64,000 bases of DNA from Nocardioides allogilvus (GTDB lineage: Bacteria > Actinomycetota > Actinomycetes > Propionibacteriales > Nocardioidaceae), in the NCBI RefSeq assembly GCF_003047285.1, contig NZ_PZYX01000001.1, positions 186,001 to 250,000 of the forward strand, read 5' to 3'. The first letter of the stretch is position 1. Each line of letters begins with the position of its first letter. Below are positions 46,938 to 55,146 of the stretch, piece after piece. The notes under the pieces were generated by a model. That model did not search any database, had not been told where the DNA came from, and saw only the letters and a program-made list of their open reading frames with translations. The position numbers and the translations under genes were made by a program.

Positions 46938-48617
46938 TCACACCATCCAGGACAGCACAGTGGACTGGAGTCCCACCAGCAGGCAGAGCGCGAACAGGAG
47001 CCCCAGGCTCCAGCCGATGAGCTTGCGGAAGATGTCGGACTCCCGGCCGGCCAGGCCGACCGCCGCAGCGGCGATCGTGAGGTTCTGGGGGCTGATCATC
47101 TTGCCGACCACGCCACCGGAGGTGTTGGCCGCGACCAGCAGGTTGGGATCGAGGCCGGCCTTCTCCGCGGCGGTCTGCTGGAGCGTCGCGAAGAGCGCGT
47201 TGGCACTGGTGTCGGACCCGGTCACCGCGGTGCCCAACCAGCCCAGGATGGGGGAGAGGAAGGCGAAGGCGGCGCCGGTGCCGGCGATCCAGTGACCCAT
47301 CGTCTGGGTCTGGCCCGACAGATTCATCACGTAGGCCAGCGCCAGCACGGAGGCGACGGTGAGGAAGGCGAAGCGCAACGTCTTCGCGGTGGTGAGGAAC
47401 TCGGTGGCGATGCGCTTCGCCGCGACCCCCTGCACCAGCCCGATGATGATCGCGCAGATGACCAGCAAGGTGCCCGGCGAGGAGAGCCACTGCCACTTGT
47501 AGATCGTCGATGCCGACTCGACGGCGCCGTGCAGGCCCGGCCACTCGACCAGCCGGTCGGTGCTCGCCAGGAACTCCGTGACGGGCGTGACCAGCTTGGC
47601 GATGCAGAAGACCACGATGACCAGCAGGTAGGGGAAGAGTGCCATCGCGATCCGGCCGCGTGTGAGCAGGGAGGCGCGCTGCGCGACCTGGTCGAGCTCT
47701 CGCCTCGCCTCGACGGCCACGTTGCCGCCACCGCTGGGAGCGTCGTCGGGCAGGTCCTCGGCGTCGTGGGTGCTCATCAACCGCTCGGCGGCCTCGGTCG
47801 ATCCCTGCGGCTGCCACACGCGGAGCATGGCCACCGCGGCGCCCATCCCGGCGAGCGACGCGATGATGTCGGTGAGCTCGACAGAGATGAAGTTGGAGCT
47901 GACGAACTGGGCGGCACCGAAGACGGCACCGACGACGAGGGCCAGGGGCCAGATCTCGCGGACGCCGCGACGCCCGTCGGCCACGAAGACCAGGATCAGG
48001 GGCACGAACAGCGCCAGGAACGGTGTCTGGCGCCCGACGACGGCACCGATCTCCTCGTAAGGGATCCCGGTCAAGGTGCCGGCGGTGATGATCGGGATCG
48101 CCATGGCGCCGAAGGCCACCGGTGCGGTGTTGGCGAGCAGGACCACCATGGCGGCGCGCAGCGCGGGGAAGCCGACCGCGACGAGCATGACGCCCGAGAT
48201 CGCGGCGGGGGCGCCGAAGCCGGCCAGTGCCTCCAGCAGACCGCCGAAGCAGAAGGCGATGATGATCGCCTGGATCCGTGGGTCGTCGGAGATGAGGTGA
48301 AAGGTGGCGCGCAGGTCCTCGAACTTGCCGCTGACCACCGTCAGCTGATGCAGGAACAGGGCGCCGAGCACGATCCACATGATCGGGAAGAGCCCGAAGA
48401 TCGCCCCCTCGGAGGCCGAGAGCACCGCCAGGTCGGCGGGCATGCCATAGGCCAGCACGGCGACCACGACTGCGACGCCGACGGACGTCAGGGCGGCGAG
48501 GTGGGCCTTCCAGCGCAGGGCGCCGAGGGTGACGAAGATCGTCACCAACGGCAGCGCGGCCACCAGCGAGGACAGCGCGAGGCTGTCAGCGATCGGCGCC
48601 AGATCGGGTGAGTACAT
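46938..48617 (-). CDS. lctP: L-lactate permease
   Basis: 559 aa, 12-14 hydrophobic helices. Lactate permease (LctP) signatures: the FGGLLEALAGFGAPAAI segment, VAFGAMAIPIITAGTLTG, and the C-terminal TGSDTSANALFATLQ and ANTSGGVVGKMISPQNL. The ATG at 48617 has GGAGG 5 nt upstream (CCCG between); an in-frame ATG at 48677 lies in the operator region and is not used. First gene of the lactate operon. Confidence 0.92.
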   Translation of the reverse strand: MYSPDLAPIADSLALSSLVAALPLVTIFVTLGALRWKAHLAALTSVGVAVVVAVLAYGMPADLAVLSASEGAIFGLFPIMWIVLGALFLHQLTVVSGKFEDLRATFHLISDDPRIQAIIIAFCFGGLLEALAGFGAPAAISGVMLVAVGFPALRAAMVVLLANTAPVAFGAMAIPIITAGTLTGIPYEEIGAVVGRQTPFLALFVPLILVFVADGRRGVREIWPLALVVGAVFGAAQFVSSNFISVELTDIIASLAGMGAAVAMLRVWQPQGSTEAAERLMSTHDAEDLPDDAPSGGGNVAVEARRELDQVAQRASLLTRGRIAMALFPYLLVIVVFCIAKLVTPVTEFLASTDRLVEWPGLHGAVESASTIYKWQWLSSPGTLLVICAIIIGLVQGVAAKRIATEFLTTAKTLRFAFLTVASVLALAYVMNLSGQTQTMGHWIAGTGAAFAFLSPILGWLGTAVTGSDTSANALFATLQQTAAEKAGLDPNLLVAANTSGGVVGKMISPQNLTIAAAAVGLAGRESDIFRKLIGWSLGLLFALCLLVGLQSTVLSWMV

Positions 48618-48661
48618 CGGGACCTCCACGGAGAGTTTGTGAACCCGTTGGTCGACCATCC

Positions 48662-48676
48662 TGTGGTCTGACCACA
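48662..48676. promoter_or_regulatory. LldR-like operator between lactate operon and its regulator
   Basis: TGTGGTC-T-GACCACA is a perfect 15-bp inverted repeat and contains TGGTCTGACCA, which fits the TNGTNNNACNA operator of lactate-responsive FadR-family regulators. It lies between the divergent permease and regulator genes. Confidence 0.75.
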
Positions 48677-48723
48677 CATGTGGACTGTAGAGTGATCCAC
48701 ATCACCCGTCAAGAGATTGGACG

Positions 48724-49497
48724 ATGCAGATGACCGAGCGCGTCGCGCCCGCTGTCGAGGACGCCCCGGAGGCGCCCTGGCACCCCGTCACGCGGAGTCG
48801 CTCCCACGAGCTGGTCCTCGACCAGATCGAGGAGCAGATCCTGGCCGGGACGCTGCGCGTCGGAGATCGCCTGCCGGGGGAGCGCGACCTGGCCGGTCAC
48901 CTGCAGGTCAGCCGGTCCGCGGTGCGCGAGGCCATCCGTGGGCTCGAGGCGCAGGGGGTGGTGCGGTCCGGCGTCGGGTCCGGCAAGGACGCCGGGACCA
49001 TCGTCTCCGCCATGCCCAGCGAGGCGCTGACCCGGCTGCTGCGCCTGCATGTCGCGCTCTCGAACTTCCCGCTGCCCGACGTGGTCGACGCCCGCGTGAT
49101 GCTGGAGCGCTCGAGCGCGGCCCTCGCTGCCGACCACGCGGGCGAGGACGACCTCGACGCCATGCGTGCGGCGCTGGACGGGATGGACAGTGCCGGCATC
49201 GGCGCCGAGAGGTTCAACGACCTGGACACCGCGTTCCACGTGGCGATCGCCGAAGCGAGCGGGAATCGCCTCGTCGCGGACATGACCATCGCCCTGCGCG
49301 ACTCGATGCGCCGCCCCATCCTGCATGCCCTGGAGGCGCTCGGACCGGACTGGGAAGGGGTCGCAGATCAGCTGCGCAAGGACCACCGCGCGATCTTCGC
49401 CGCGATCGAGTCCGGAGACGGCGCGCTCGCGGCCGACCGGGTCGACCAGCACATCCGCTCGGCGCACGCCGTGCTGCCCTTCGCGACCCACGGGTGA
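48724..49497 (+). CDS. FadR-family regulator of lactate use (LldR-like)
   Basis: 257 aa. Winged-helix domain about residues 25-95 (GDRLPGERDLAGHLQVSRSAVREAIRGL) and FCD domain with ARVMLERSSAALAA, DTAFHVAIAEASGN and RKDHRAIFAAIESGD, holding the metal-binding Asp/His set. Divergent from the lactate operon with a matching operator between, so L-lactate is the probable effector. ATG at 48724; ATG 48730 is an alternative. No strong ribosome site is seen. Confidence 0.82.
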   Translation: MQMTERVAPAVEDAPEAPWHPVTRSRSHELVLDQIEEQILAGTLRVGDRLPGERDLAGHLQVSRSAVREAIRGLEAQGVVRSGVGSGKDAGTIVSAMPSEALTRLLRLHVALSNFPLPDVVDARVMLERSSAALAADHAGEDDLDAMRAALDGMDSAGIGAERFNDLDTAFHVAIAEASGNRLVADMTIALRDSMRRPILHALEALGPDWEGVADQLRKDHRAIFAAIESGDGALAADRVDQHIRSAHAVLPFATHG

Positions 49498-49525
49498 CCG
49501 GGCCAGTGGCCGCCGACCTCATGGC

Positions 49526-49557
49526 GACGGCCGCTGTCCCTGCGGACCGCGGCCGTC
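49526..49557. terminator. hairpin between convergent regulator and yajQ genes
   Basis: GACGGCCGC (49526-49534) pairs with GCGGCCGTC (49549-49557), 9 bp with a 14-nt loop, in the 71-nt convergent gap. Confidence 0.5.
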
Positions 49558-49568
49558 CCTGAGGTGGC

Positions 49569-50060
49569 TCAGCGGTAGTTGGTGAACTGCACCGCGAAGT
49601 CGTAGTCCTGCGACTTCACCAGCGCCTGCACGGCCTGGAGGTCGTCGCGCTTCTTCGACGACACCCGGAGCTCGTCGCCCTGGACCTGCGCCTTGACGCC
49701 CTTGGGGCCCTCGTCGCGGATCAGCTTGGAGATCTTCTTGGCATCCTCGGTGGTGATGCCCTCCTTGAGCGTGATGTCGATCTTGGACACCTGGCCCGAC
49801 TGGCGGGGCTCCGTGGCGTCGAGGATCTTCAGGCTCTGCTGGCGCTTGATCAGCTTGTCCTTGAAGACGTCGAGCACGGCGGTGGCGCGGTCGTCGGCGG
49901 AGGCGACGATCTCGATGGCCTGCTCGCCCTTCCACTCGATGGAGGCGCCGGTTCCCTTGAAGTCGAATCGGGTGGCAACCTCGCGAGCAGCCTGGCTCAG
50001 CGCGTTGTCCACCTCCTGGCGGTCGAGCTTGCTCACGATGTCAAAGCTTGAGTCGGCCAT
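49569..50060 (-). CDS. yajQ: YajQ-family nucleotide-binding protein
   Basis: 163 aa, the full family length. It begins [21 protein letters not shown] and contains [20 protein letters not shown] and the closing [12 protein letters not shown], all hallmarks of the YajQ/UPF0234 family (two ferredoxin-like domains that bind nucleotides, c-di-GMP in some species). GGAG upstream of ATG 50060 defines the start; the longer open frame upstream runs antisense through the tRNA gene. Confidence 0.93.
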   Translation of the reverse strand: MADSSFDIVSKLDRQEVDNALSQAAREVATRFDFKGTGASIEWKGEQAIEIVASADDRATAVLDVFKDKLIKRQQSLKILDATEPRQSGQVSKIDITLKEGITTEDAKKISKLIRDEGPKGVKAQVQGDELRVSSKKRDDLQAVQALVKSQDYDFAVQFTNYR

Positions 50061-50154
50061 GTGGCTCCTCCGGTTTTCGGTCTTGATCGGTCTGACGCTA
50101 TCCTCATCTCTCGTTGCTCCTCGACCAAGCTCGCCCTTGGACGAGGAACAGCAC

Positions 50155-50240
50155 GGCAGATTGCCCGAGCGGCCAATGGGAGCGGACTGTAAATCCGTCG
50201 GCGTATGCCTTCGAAGGTTCGAATCCTTCATCTGCCACCA
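50155..50240 (+). tRNA. tRNA-Tyr (anticodon GTA)
   Basis: 86 nt including an encoded CCA end (50238-50240). Acceptor arms GGCAGAT (50155-50161) and ATCTGCC (50230-50236) pair fully. The anticodon loop CTGTAAA has GTA at 50189-50191. The TTCGAAT of the T loop is intact and the long variable arm is that of bacterial class II tRNA-Tyr. Confidence 0.95.
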
Positions 50241-50241
50241 G

Positions 50242-50263
50242 CGGCCCCGCATCGTCGGGGCCG
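50242..50263 (+). terminator. terminator of the tRNA-Tyr gene
   Basis: CGGCCCCG (50242-50249) and CGGGGCCG (50256-50263) form a perfect 8-bp stem with a 6-nt loop, starting 2 nt after the CCA end, and followed by TTCGGCATTT. Confidence 0.75.
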
Positions 50264-50300
50264 TTCGGCATTTCGGGGGCCAGCGCCGCCGCGGCGTACT

Positions 50301-50355
50301 CGTGTAGGAGTTGTGGCCGCAGGACCAGGCGATCAGGGGCCACAAGCCCTACACG
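50301..50355. repeat. long inverted repeat in the leader of the MFS gene
   Basis: Arms 50301-50318 and 50338-50355 (CGTGTAGG, 2 mismatched bases, TTGTGGCC and the complement) pair at 16 of 18 positions around a 19-nt loop. It ends 34 nt before the transporter start. It could be an operator pair or an RNA control hairpin. Confidence 0.7.
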
Positions 50356-50389
50356 CGTACGGCGATCGACTCCCTGCGATGCTGGCGCC

Positions 50390-51730
50390 ATGGGCGCCGA
50401 GCAGATCCACGACATCGGTCGGCGTCGCGCGTGGGCGATCTGGTCGGTCGCGCTCGCGGTCTATGTCCTGGCCGTCTTCCACCGCAGTTCCCTCGGCGTC
50501 GCCGGGATCCTCGCGGCCGAGCGCTTCGAGATCACCGCCACGAGCCTGGCGGCGTTCACCGTGCTCCAGCTGGTCGTCTACGCCGGGATGCAGGTGCCGG
50601 TCGGGGTGCTGCTCGACCGCTTCGGCTCGCGGACGCTGCTGCTGTTCGGGCTGGTGCTGATGACGGCCGGGCAGCTGGCCTTCGCGTTCAGTACGTCGTT
50701 CGGTGCCGCCGTCGCGGCCCGCGCCGTGCTCGGGGCGGGCGACGCGATGATCTTCGTCAGCGTCATCCGGATCGTCAGCGTCTGGTTCCTGGTCCGGCAG
50801 GCGCCGATGGTCACGCAGCTGACCGGCCTCACCGGCCAGCTGGGCGCGATCGCCGCCGCCGCCCCGCTGACCCTGCTGCTCGACCGGCTCGGCTGGACCC
50901 GCGCCTTCGCCTCGGTCTCCTCGATCGGTGTCGTGCTGCTCATCGCCGTGGTCTTCCTGGTCAAGGACTCGCCGTACCGCCGTGACGAGGTCGTGCACAT
51001 CAAGCTGCGCGCCCTGGCCCAGTCGGTCAGGACCGTCTGGGGCAACCCCGGCACGCGGCTGGGCATGTGGTCGCACTTCACCTCGCAGTTCTCCGGCACG
51101 GTCTTCGTCCTGTTGTGGGGCTTCCCCTTCCTGGTGCGCGGCTTGGGGTGGTCGGAGGGTGCGGCCAGCGGGCTGCTGATGGCGATGACCGCATGGGCCG
51201 TGGCGAGCGGGCTGGTGCTCGCGCGGCTGGTGGCGCGGCTGCCGCTCTACCGCTCCTGGATCGTGATCGGCGTCGTCCTGACGATGGCCATCGCGTGGAC
51301 CTCCGTGCTGCTGTGGCCCGGGGTGGCGCCGGCGTGGCTGGTCGTCGTGATGGCGTTCGCGACCGCGAGCGGGGGACCGGCGTCGATGGTCGGCTTCGAC
51401 CTCGCCCGCACCTTCACGCCCGTGCAGGCGATCGGGCGTGCCAACGGCCTGGTCAACGTCGGCGGCTTCACCGCCTCGCTGCTCGTGATGGCGCTGATCG
51501 GCGTCGTGCTCGACCTGGCGCAGCCCGGTGGCATGGACGCCTACGCGCTCGACGACTACCGGCTCGCGATGGCCGTGCAGTTCCCGTTCTGGGCCTTCGG
51601 CATCGTGCAGATCCTGCGCTACCGCCGGCGCGGGCTCGACCACCTGCGCCGCGTCCACCCGGGCGCCGTCGAGGAGATGCAGGCCGGCCGGCCGTTCGTG
51701 CACCCCGGGATCGGCACCGAGGGCGTCTGA
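50390..51730 (+). CDS. MFS transporter
   Basis: 446 aa with about 12 hydrophobic helices. N-terminal half has the MFS motif-A-like LLDRFGSRTLLLFGL loop between helices 2 and 3 and the FHRSSLGVAG start common to NarK/sugar-phosphate-like actinobacterial permeases. Substrate unknown. The ATG at 50390 is the first codon that yields a sensible N-terminus; the longer open frame upstream overlaps the tRNA. No strong ribosome site. A large inverted repeat lies in its leader. Confidence 0.82.
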   Translation: MGAEQIHDIGRRRAWAIWSVALAVYVLAVFHRSSLGVAGILAAERFEITATSLAAFTVLQLVVYAGMQVPVGVLLDRFGSRTLLLFGLVLMTAGQLAFAFSTSFGAAVAARAVLGAGDAMIFVSVIRIVSVWFLVRQAPMVTQLTGLTGQLGAIAAAAPLTLLLDRLGWTRAFASVSSIGVVLLIAVVFLVKDSPYRRDEVVHIKLRALAQSVRTVWGNPGTRLGMWSHFTSQFSGTVFVLLWGFPFLVRGLGWSEGAASGLLMAMTAWAVASGLVLARLVARLPLYRSWIVIGVVLTMAIAWTSVLLWPGVAPAWLVVVMAFATASGGPASMVGFDLARTFTPVQAIGRANGLVNVGGFTASLLVMALIGVVLDLAQPGGMDAYALDDYRLAMAVQFPFWAFGIVQILRYRRRGLDHLRRVHPGAVEEMQAGRPFVHPGIGTEGV

Positions 51731-51745
51731 TCCGCCGACCAATCC

Positions 51746-51759
51746 GTGACCCGGGTCAC
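51746..51759. promoter_or_regulatory. 14-bp palindrome upstream of secreted protein
   Basis: GTGACCC-GGGTCAC is a perfect palindrome 55 nt before the start codon at 51815; a second, CCTCC-AA-GGAGG, follows at 51766-51777. A possible response-regulator site, not assigned. Confidence 0.4.
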
Positions 51760-51814
51760 ACCGAACCTCCAAGGAGGCCACCGCCGGGGTGTGCCCGATC
51801 GAGAGGTTCAGCTC

Positions 51815-52552
51815 ATGCGTCTTCCGCACCTTCGCCGCCCTTCGCCGTCCATGGCCGTGTCAGTCCTCGCCCTCGTCGTCGCCTCCACGGGCACCTCCGT
51901 GGCCGCAGCCGGCCTGATCGGCTCCGACGACATCGCCAACAAGTCGATCAAGTCGGTCGACGTCAAGGACCAGAACCTCAAGGGCCGCGACATCAAGAAC
52001 GGCTCCTTGGGCTCGATGGACATCCGCGACAGCTCGCTGAAGGCCCGCGACTTCGCGAAGGGCCAGCTACCTGAGGGCGCGAAGGGTGCCACCGGCCCGG
52101 CCGGCGTCGGGCGCTGGGCCCTGGTCGACGCGACCGGCGCGATCGTGGCGCAGTCCGGAGGCTTCAGCATCACCGCGGCCTATCCGACCCTCGCCCCGAT
52201 GGGCGCGGACGTGACCGGTCTGCGGGCCAACGGCAACGTCTACATCAACGCCGGGGAGAACCTCACCAACAACGGCATCCTGGCGGTGGTCGCGCTCCAG
52301 AACACTGTCGACCAGAACGCCGACGGCGTCACCAACGGGCGCGCCGGTGCCGCCGACGCGAACCCCGAGTTCGCCGGCGAGATCTCCGCGGCGATGTGCC
52401 AGCCCGGCATCGTCAACTGCGCGCCGCCCGGCGCCGGCAACACCAACCACCTGGTCGTGAGCCCGCGCAACAGCGACGGCACCGTCACCACGGCCGACAC
52501 CCGCAAGCGGTTCTACGTCGTGGTCACCGGCGACTCCTCCGACCGGCCGTAG
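51815..52552 (+). CDS. secreted protein with pentapeptide-like region, unknown function
   Basis: 245 aa. Signal peptide of about 33 residues (hydrophobic MAVSVLALVVASTGTSVAAA core). Residues 35-75 have a five-residue periodicity (DDIANKSIKSVDVKDQNLKG, then RDIKNGSLGSMDIRDSSLKA), like short pentapeptide or coiled repeat regions seen at the start of actinobacterial surface proteins. A GATGPAG stretch follows, and then a globular domain with two Cys (MCQPGIVNC). GAGAGGTTCAGCTC precedes ATG 51815; the earlier in-frame GTG at 51746 lies inside the palindrome. No function assigned. Confidence 0.7.
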   Translation: MRLPHLRRPSPSMAVSVLALVVASTGTSVAAAGLIGSDDIANKSIKSVDVKDQNLKGRDIKNGSLGSMDIRDSSLKARDFAKGQLPEGAKGATGPAGVGRWALVDATGAIVAQSGGFSITAAYPTLAPMGADVTGLRANGNVYINAGENLTNNGILAVVALQNTVDQNADGVTNGRAGAADANPEFAGEISAAMCQPGIVNCAPPGAGNTNHLVVSPRNSDGTVTTADTRKRFYVVVTGDSSDRP

Positions 52553-52580
52553 CCCCGGGCTGGTCGCGGGGCCTCAGCGG

Positions 52581-53513
52581 TCAGGTCGTGACGTCGCCCT
52601 CGAGCTGGGTGTTGAAGGGCGAGGTCTTGGAGGAGGCGAGCTCGCGCGCCTCCTCGACGCTGAGCCCCTCGATCGCCTCCATGATGTCGAGGCCGATGCC
52701 GCTCACCTCGGGGCCGGGCACGAGCGGCACGATCGTGTGCACCAGCCGGTCGGCGTACGCATGGACCATCGTGAACGCCTGGCCGCCGTCGACGCCGGAC
52801 ACGAAGCGGTCGACCGGCGTCGGGTCGACGGTGTAGCAGCTGGCCGACGCGACCGAGACCGGGATGCCCTCGACGAGGGAGTAGGTCGAGAAGTGCAGGT
52901 GGCCGGCGAGGATGCCGCGCACGTCGGTGCCGCGGACGACGGCCGCGAACCGGTCCTGGTCGAGCAGCTCGATCAGCTCGGCGGCGCGCAGCATCGGCAG
53001 CGGGATCGGTGGGTGGTGCAGCGCGATCAGGGTGCCGTGCTCGGCGGGTGTCGCCAGCACGTCGGCGAGCCAGGCCAGCTGCTCGTCGCTGAGCTCGCCG
53101 TGGTGGTAGCCCGGCACGCTGCTGTCGAGGGAGATGATGCGCAGCCCGTCGACCTCGTGCACGCGGTCCTGCGGCTCGTCGGAGGCCTGCCCGAAGAGCT
53201 CGCGCGCGTAGTCGGCGCGCTCGTCGTGGTTGCCCATCACCCACACGACCACGGCGCCCATCGCGGCGGCGGCCGGTTCCACGATCTCGCGGAGTCGTGC
53301 GTACGCCGCCGGCTCGGCCTTGTCCGCGAGGTCCCCGGTGAACACCAGGGCCTGCGGGGGCGGGTCGACCCGGGCGAGCCGCTCGAGGGAGAGCCGCAGC
53401 CCTGCCTCGGTGTCGACGGCGCCGTACTGCCGCACACCGCCGGCCAGCAGGTGCGGGTCGGAGAGGTGCGCGATGACGTGGCGGGGCGGGGCATGCTGCC
53501 CGAGCTGCTTCAC
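52581..53513 (-). CDS. metallophosphoesterase (CpdA/Icc-like 3',5'-cAMP phosphodiesterase type)
   Basis: 310 aa. All metallophosphoesterase blocks are present: HLSDPHL (DxH), FTGDLAD (GDxxD), VMGNHDER (GNHD), ALHHPP and GHLHFS (GHxH), which bind two metal ions. The arrangement is that of class III cyclic nucleotide phosphodiesterases (CpdA, Rv0805). Start: the GTG at 53513 has TAGAGT 7 nt upstream, a leaderless pattern; a GTG at 53531 is upstream of or inside that box and is unlikely. Convergent with the secreted protein gene, 28 nt apart. Confidence 0.87.
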   Translation of the reverse strand: MKQLGQHAPPRHVIAHLSDPHLLAGGVRQYGAVDTEAGLRLSLERLARVDPPPQALVFTGDLADKAEPAAYARLREIVEPAAAAMGAVVVWVMGNHDERADYARELFGQASDEPQDRVHEVDGLRIISLDSSVPGYHHGELSDEQLAWLADVLATPAEHGTLIALHHPPIPLPMLRAAELIELLDQDRFAAVVRGTDVRGILAGHLHFSTYSLVEGIPVSVASASCYTVDPTPVDRFVSGVDGGQAFTMVHAYADRLVHTIVPLVPGPEVSGIGLDIMEAIEGLSVEEARELASSKTSPFNTQLEGDVTT

Positions 53514-53520
53514 GCGTCGA

Positions 53521-53526
53521 ACTCTA
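53521..53526 (-). promoter_or_regulatory. -10 box TAGAGT, likely leaderless start of the phosphoesterase gene
   Basis: TAGAGT on the minus strand ends 7 nt before the GTG at 53513. It decides between the GTG codons at 53513 and 53531. Confidence 0.5.
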
Positions 53527-53591
53527 GACACGCGGGGGAACTGTTCGAGTCGAGTTCACCCGGACGTGGCGGACCCGTCGGTGAGCCGACC

Positions 53592-53597
53592 TAGCCT
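53592..53597 (+). promoter_or_regulatory. -10 box TAGCCT, likely leaderless start of mptB
   Basis: TAGCCT ends 7 nt before the ATG at 53605, with no ribosome-binding sequence between. Confidence 0.45.
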
Positions 53598-53604
53598 CCC
53601 GGCC

Positions 53605-55146
53605 ATGTTGACTCGGGGGTTTGCCGGCGGCCTGCTGGTCCTGATCGGGGGCGTCGTCATCTCGACGCTGCCCGAGTCGACGGCGCTCATGCAGATCACG
53701 CTGGTGCAGGAGCTCCGGGGCGCGGAGTCCGGTCGGATGGCCGGGCTCGCCGTCGTGCTCGTCGGGCTCGGGCTCTACGCCGCCGCGTGGCTACGCCTGT
53801 GCCGGCACGTCGCCCGGGCCGAGGGCGACGAGCGTGAGGACGCGCTCGCGCTGGTCCGGCACGCGACGATCGTGTGGTCGGCCCCGTTGGTGCTCGCGCC
53901 TCCGCTGTTCTCCCGCGACGGCTGGTCCTACGCGGCGCAGGGCGTGCTGACGCACTTCCGGATCTCGCCGTACGAGCACGGCCCGGGGGTGCTGGTCGGG
54001 CCGATCGTGCAGGGCGTCGACCCGCGCTGGATGGAGACCGCGGCGCCGTACGGCCCGGTGCCGCTGCTCCTCGGCGACGCGGTCGCCGACGTCACCGGCA
54101 ACCCGTGGATGCTGGTGATCGCGCACCGGGGCTTCGCGCTGCTGGGACTGGCACTGCTGGCGTGGTCGGTGCCGAAGCTCGCGGCCTGGGCCGGCATCAA
54201 CCCGGCGCTCACGTCGGCCGTCGTGCTGTGCTCGCCGCTGATGCTCGCGCACGGCGTCGGCGGGCTGCACAACGACCTGCTGATGGTCGGCCTGATGACG
54301 TCGGCGCTCGTCGTGACCGTGGAGCAGGGCTGGATGTGGGGTGCAGCCCTGGGCGGTCTCGCGGCGGCGGTCAAGCTGCCGGGCGGACTGGTCTGCATCG
54401 GCGTCGCGCTGATCGCGCTGCCGGTCGGCGCCTCGGTGGTGCAGCGGCTGCGGCGCCTGACCCAGGTCGGGGCGTTGGCGTGCGGTGCGCTCGTCCTGCC
54501 CGGGATCCTGGCCGGGCTCGGCGTCGGCTGGGTGCACGCGCTGGGAGTGCCCGGCTCGGTCAACGTGCCGCTCTCGATGCCGACCGTGCTCGGCGGCTTC
54601 TTCGACCTGCTCGCGCGCTGGCTCGGCACCGGCCTGGCTCCCGGCACCTTCCTCGATCTCGTGCGCGCGGTCGCGCAGGTGGTCGCGCTGGCGATCGCGA
54701 TCCGGGTCGCGCTGACGTGGCCGACCGGCTCGCGGGTGCACGCGGTGCGGGCGGTGGCGGCCGTGATGGGCGCACTCATCCTGCTCAGCCCCGTCGTGCA
54801 CCTGTGGTACTTCCTCTGGGCCCTGCCCTTCCTCGCGGCCATCCGGCTGCCGCGGCTCGGGACCGTCGGGCTGCTGGCGGCCGTCGTCATCTCCGGGCTC
54901 GTCGCACCCCTCGACTCGTCACTGCACGGGGCGTACGTCGCGATCGTGGTCGGCTCCCTGCTGGTGACCGGTCTCGTGCTGGCGCTGCTGGCGACCCGCA
55001 CCGCCCGGGAGCGGCTCGAGAAGATCGCCACCGCACCGTGGCTGCCGGGCGTGCTGGAACCCGAGCTGGCTCAGGTCGCCGGCAGGATCCGACCCGTCAC
55101 CTCGCCCAACGCGATCCGACCCCCAGACGTGCCGCGTGCGGTGTAG
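53605..55146 (+). CDS. mptB: polyprenol-phosphomannose-dependent alpha-1,6-mannosyltransferase
   Basis: 513 aa GT-C membrane glycosyltransferase with about 13 hydrophobic helices. The SRDGWSYAAQG loop, with the GT-C catalytic Asp, and YGPVPLLLGDAV, GLHNDLLMVGLM and SPVVHLWYFLWALPFLAA are the MptB/MptA family features. In corynebacteria and mycobacteria this family builds the alpha-1,6-mannan core of lipomannan. The last 76 nt overlap the convergent fumarylacetoacetase gene antisense. Confidence 0.85.
   Translation: MLTRGFAGGLLVLIGGVVISTLPESTALMQITLVQELRGAESGRMAGLAVVLVGLGLYAAAWLRLCRHVARAEGDEREDALALVRHATIVWSAPLVLAPPLFSRDGWSYAAQGVLTHFRISPYEHGPGVLVGPIVQGVDPRWMETAAPYGPVPLLLGDAVADVTGNPWMLVIAHRGFALLGLALLAWSVPKLAAWAGINPALTSAVVLCSPLMLAHGVGGLHNDLLMVGLMTSALVVTVEQGWMWGAALGGLAAAVKLPGGLVCIGVALIALPVGASVVQRLRRLTQVGALACGALVLPGILAGLGVGWVHALGVPGSVNVPLSMPTVLGGFFDLLARWLGTGLAPGTFLDLVRAVAQVVALAIAIRVALTWPTGSRVHAVRAVAAVMGALILLSPVVHLWYFLWALPFLAAIRLPRLGTVGLLAAVVISGLVAPLDSSLHGAYVAIVVGSLLVTGLVLALLATRTARERLEKIATAPWLPGVLEPELAQVAGRIRPVTSPNAIRPPDVPRAV

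Noticed and set aside
50155..50400. Integration site of a mobile element at tRNA-Tyr
   Set aside because: No integrase, no duplicated tRNA 3' end and no change in gene style nearby; the inverted repeat alone is not enough.
52552..52572. Hairpin GCCCCG/CGGGGC after the 245-aa secreted protein as terminator
   Set aside because: Only 6 bp with a 9-nt loop and overlapping the stop codon region; too weak to call in GC-rich DNA.
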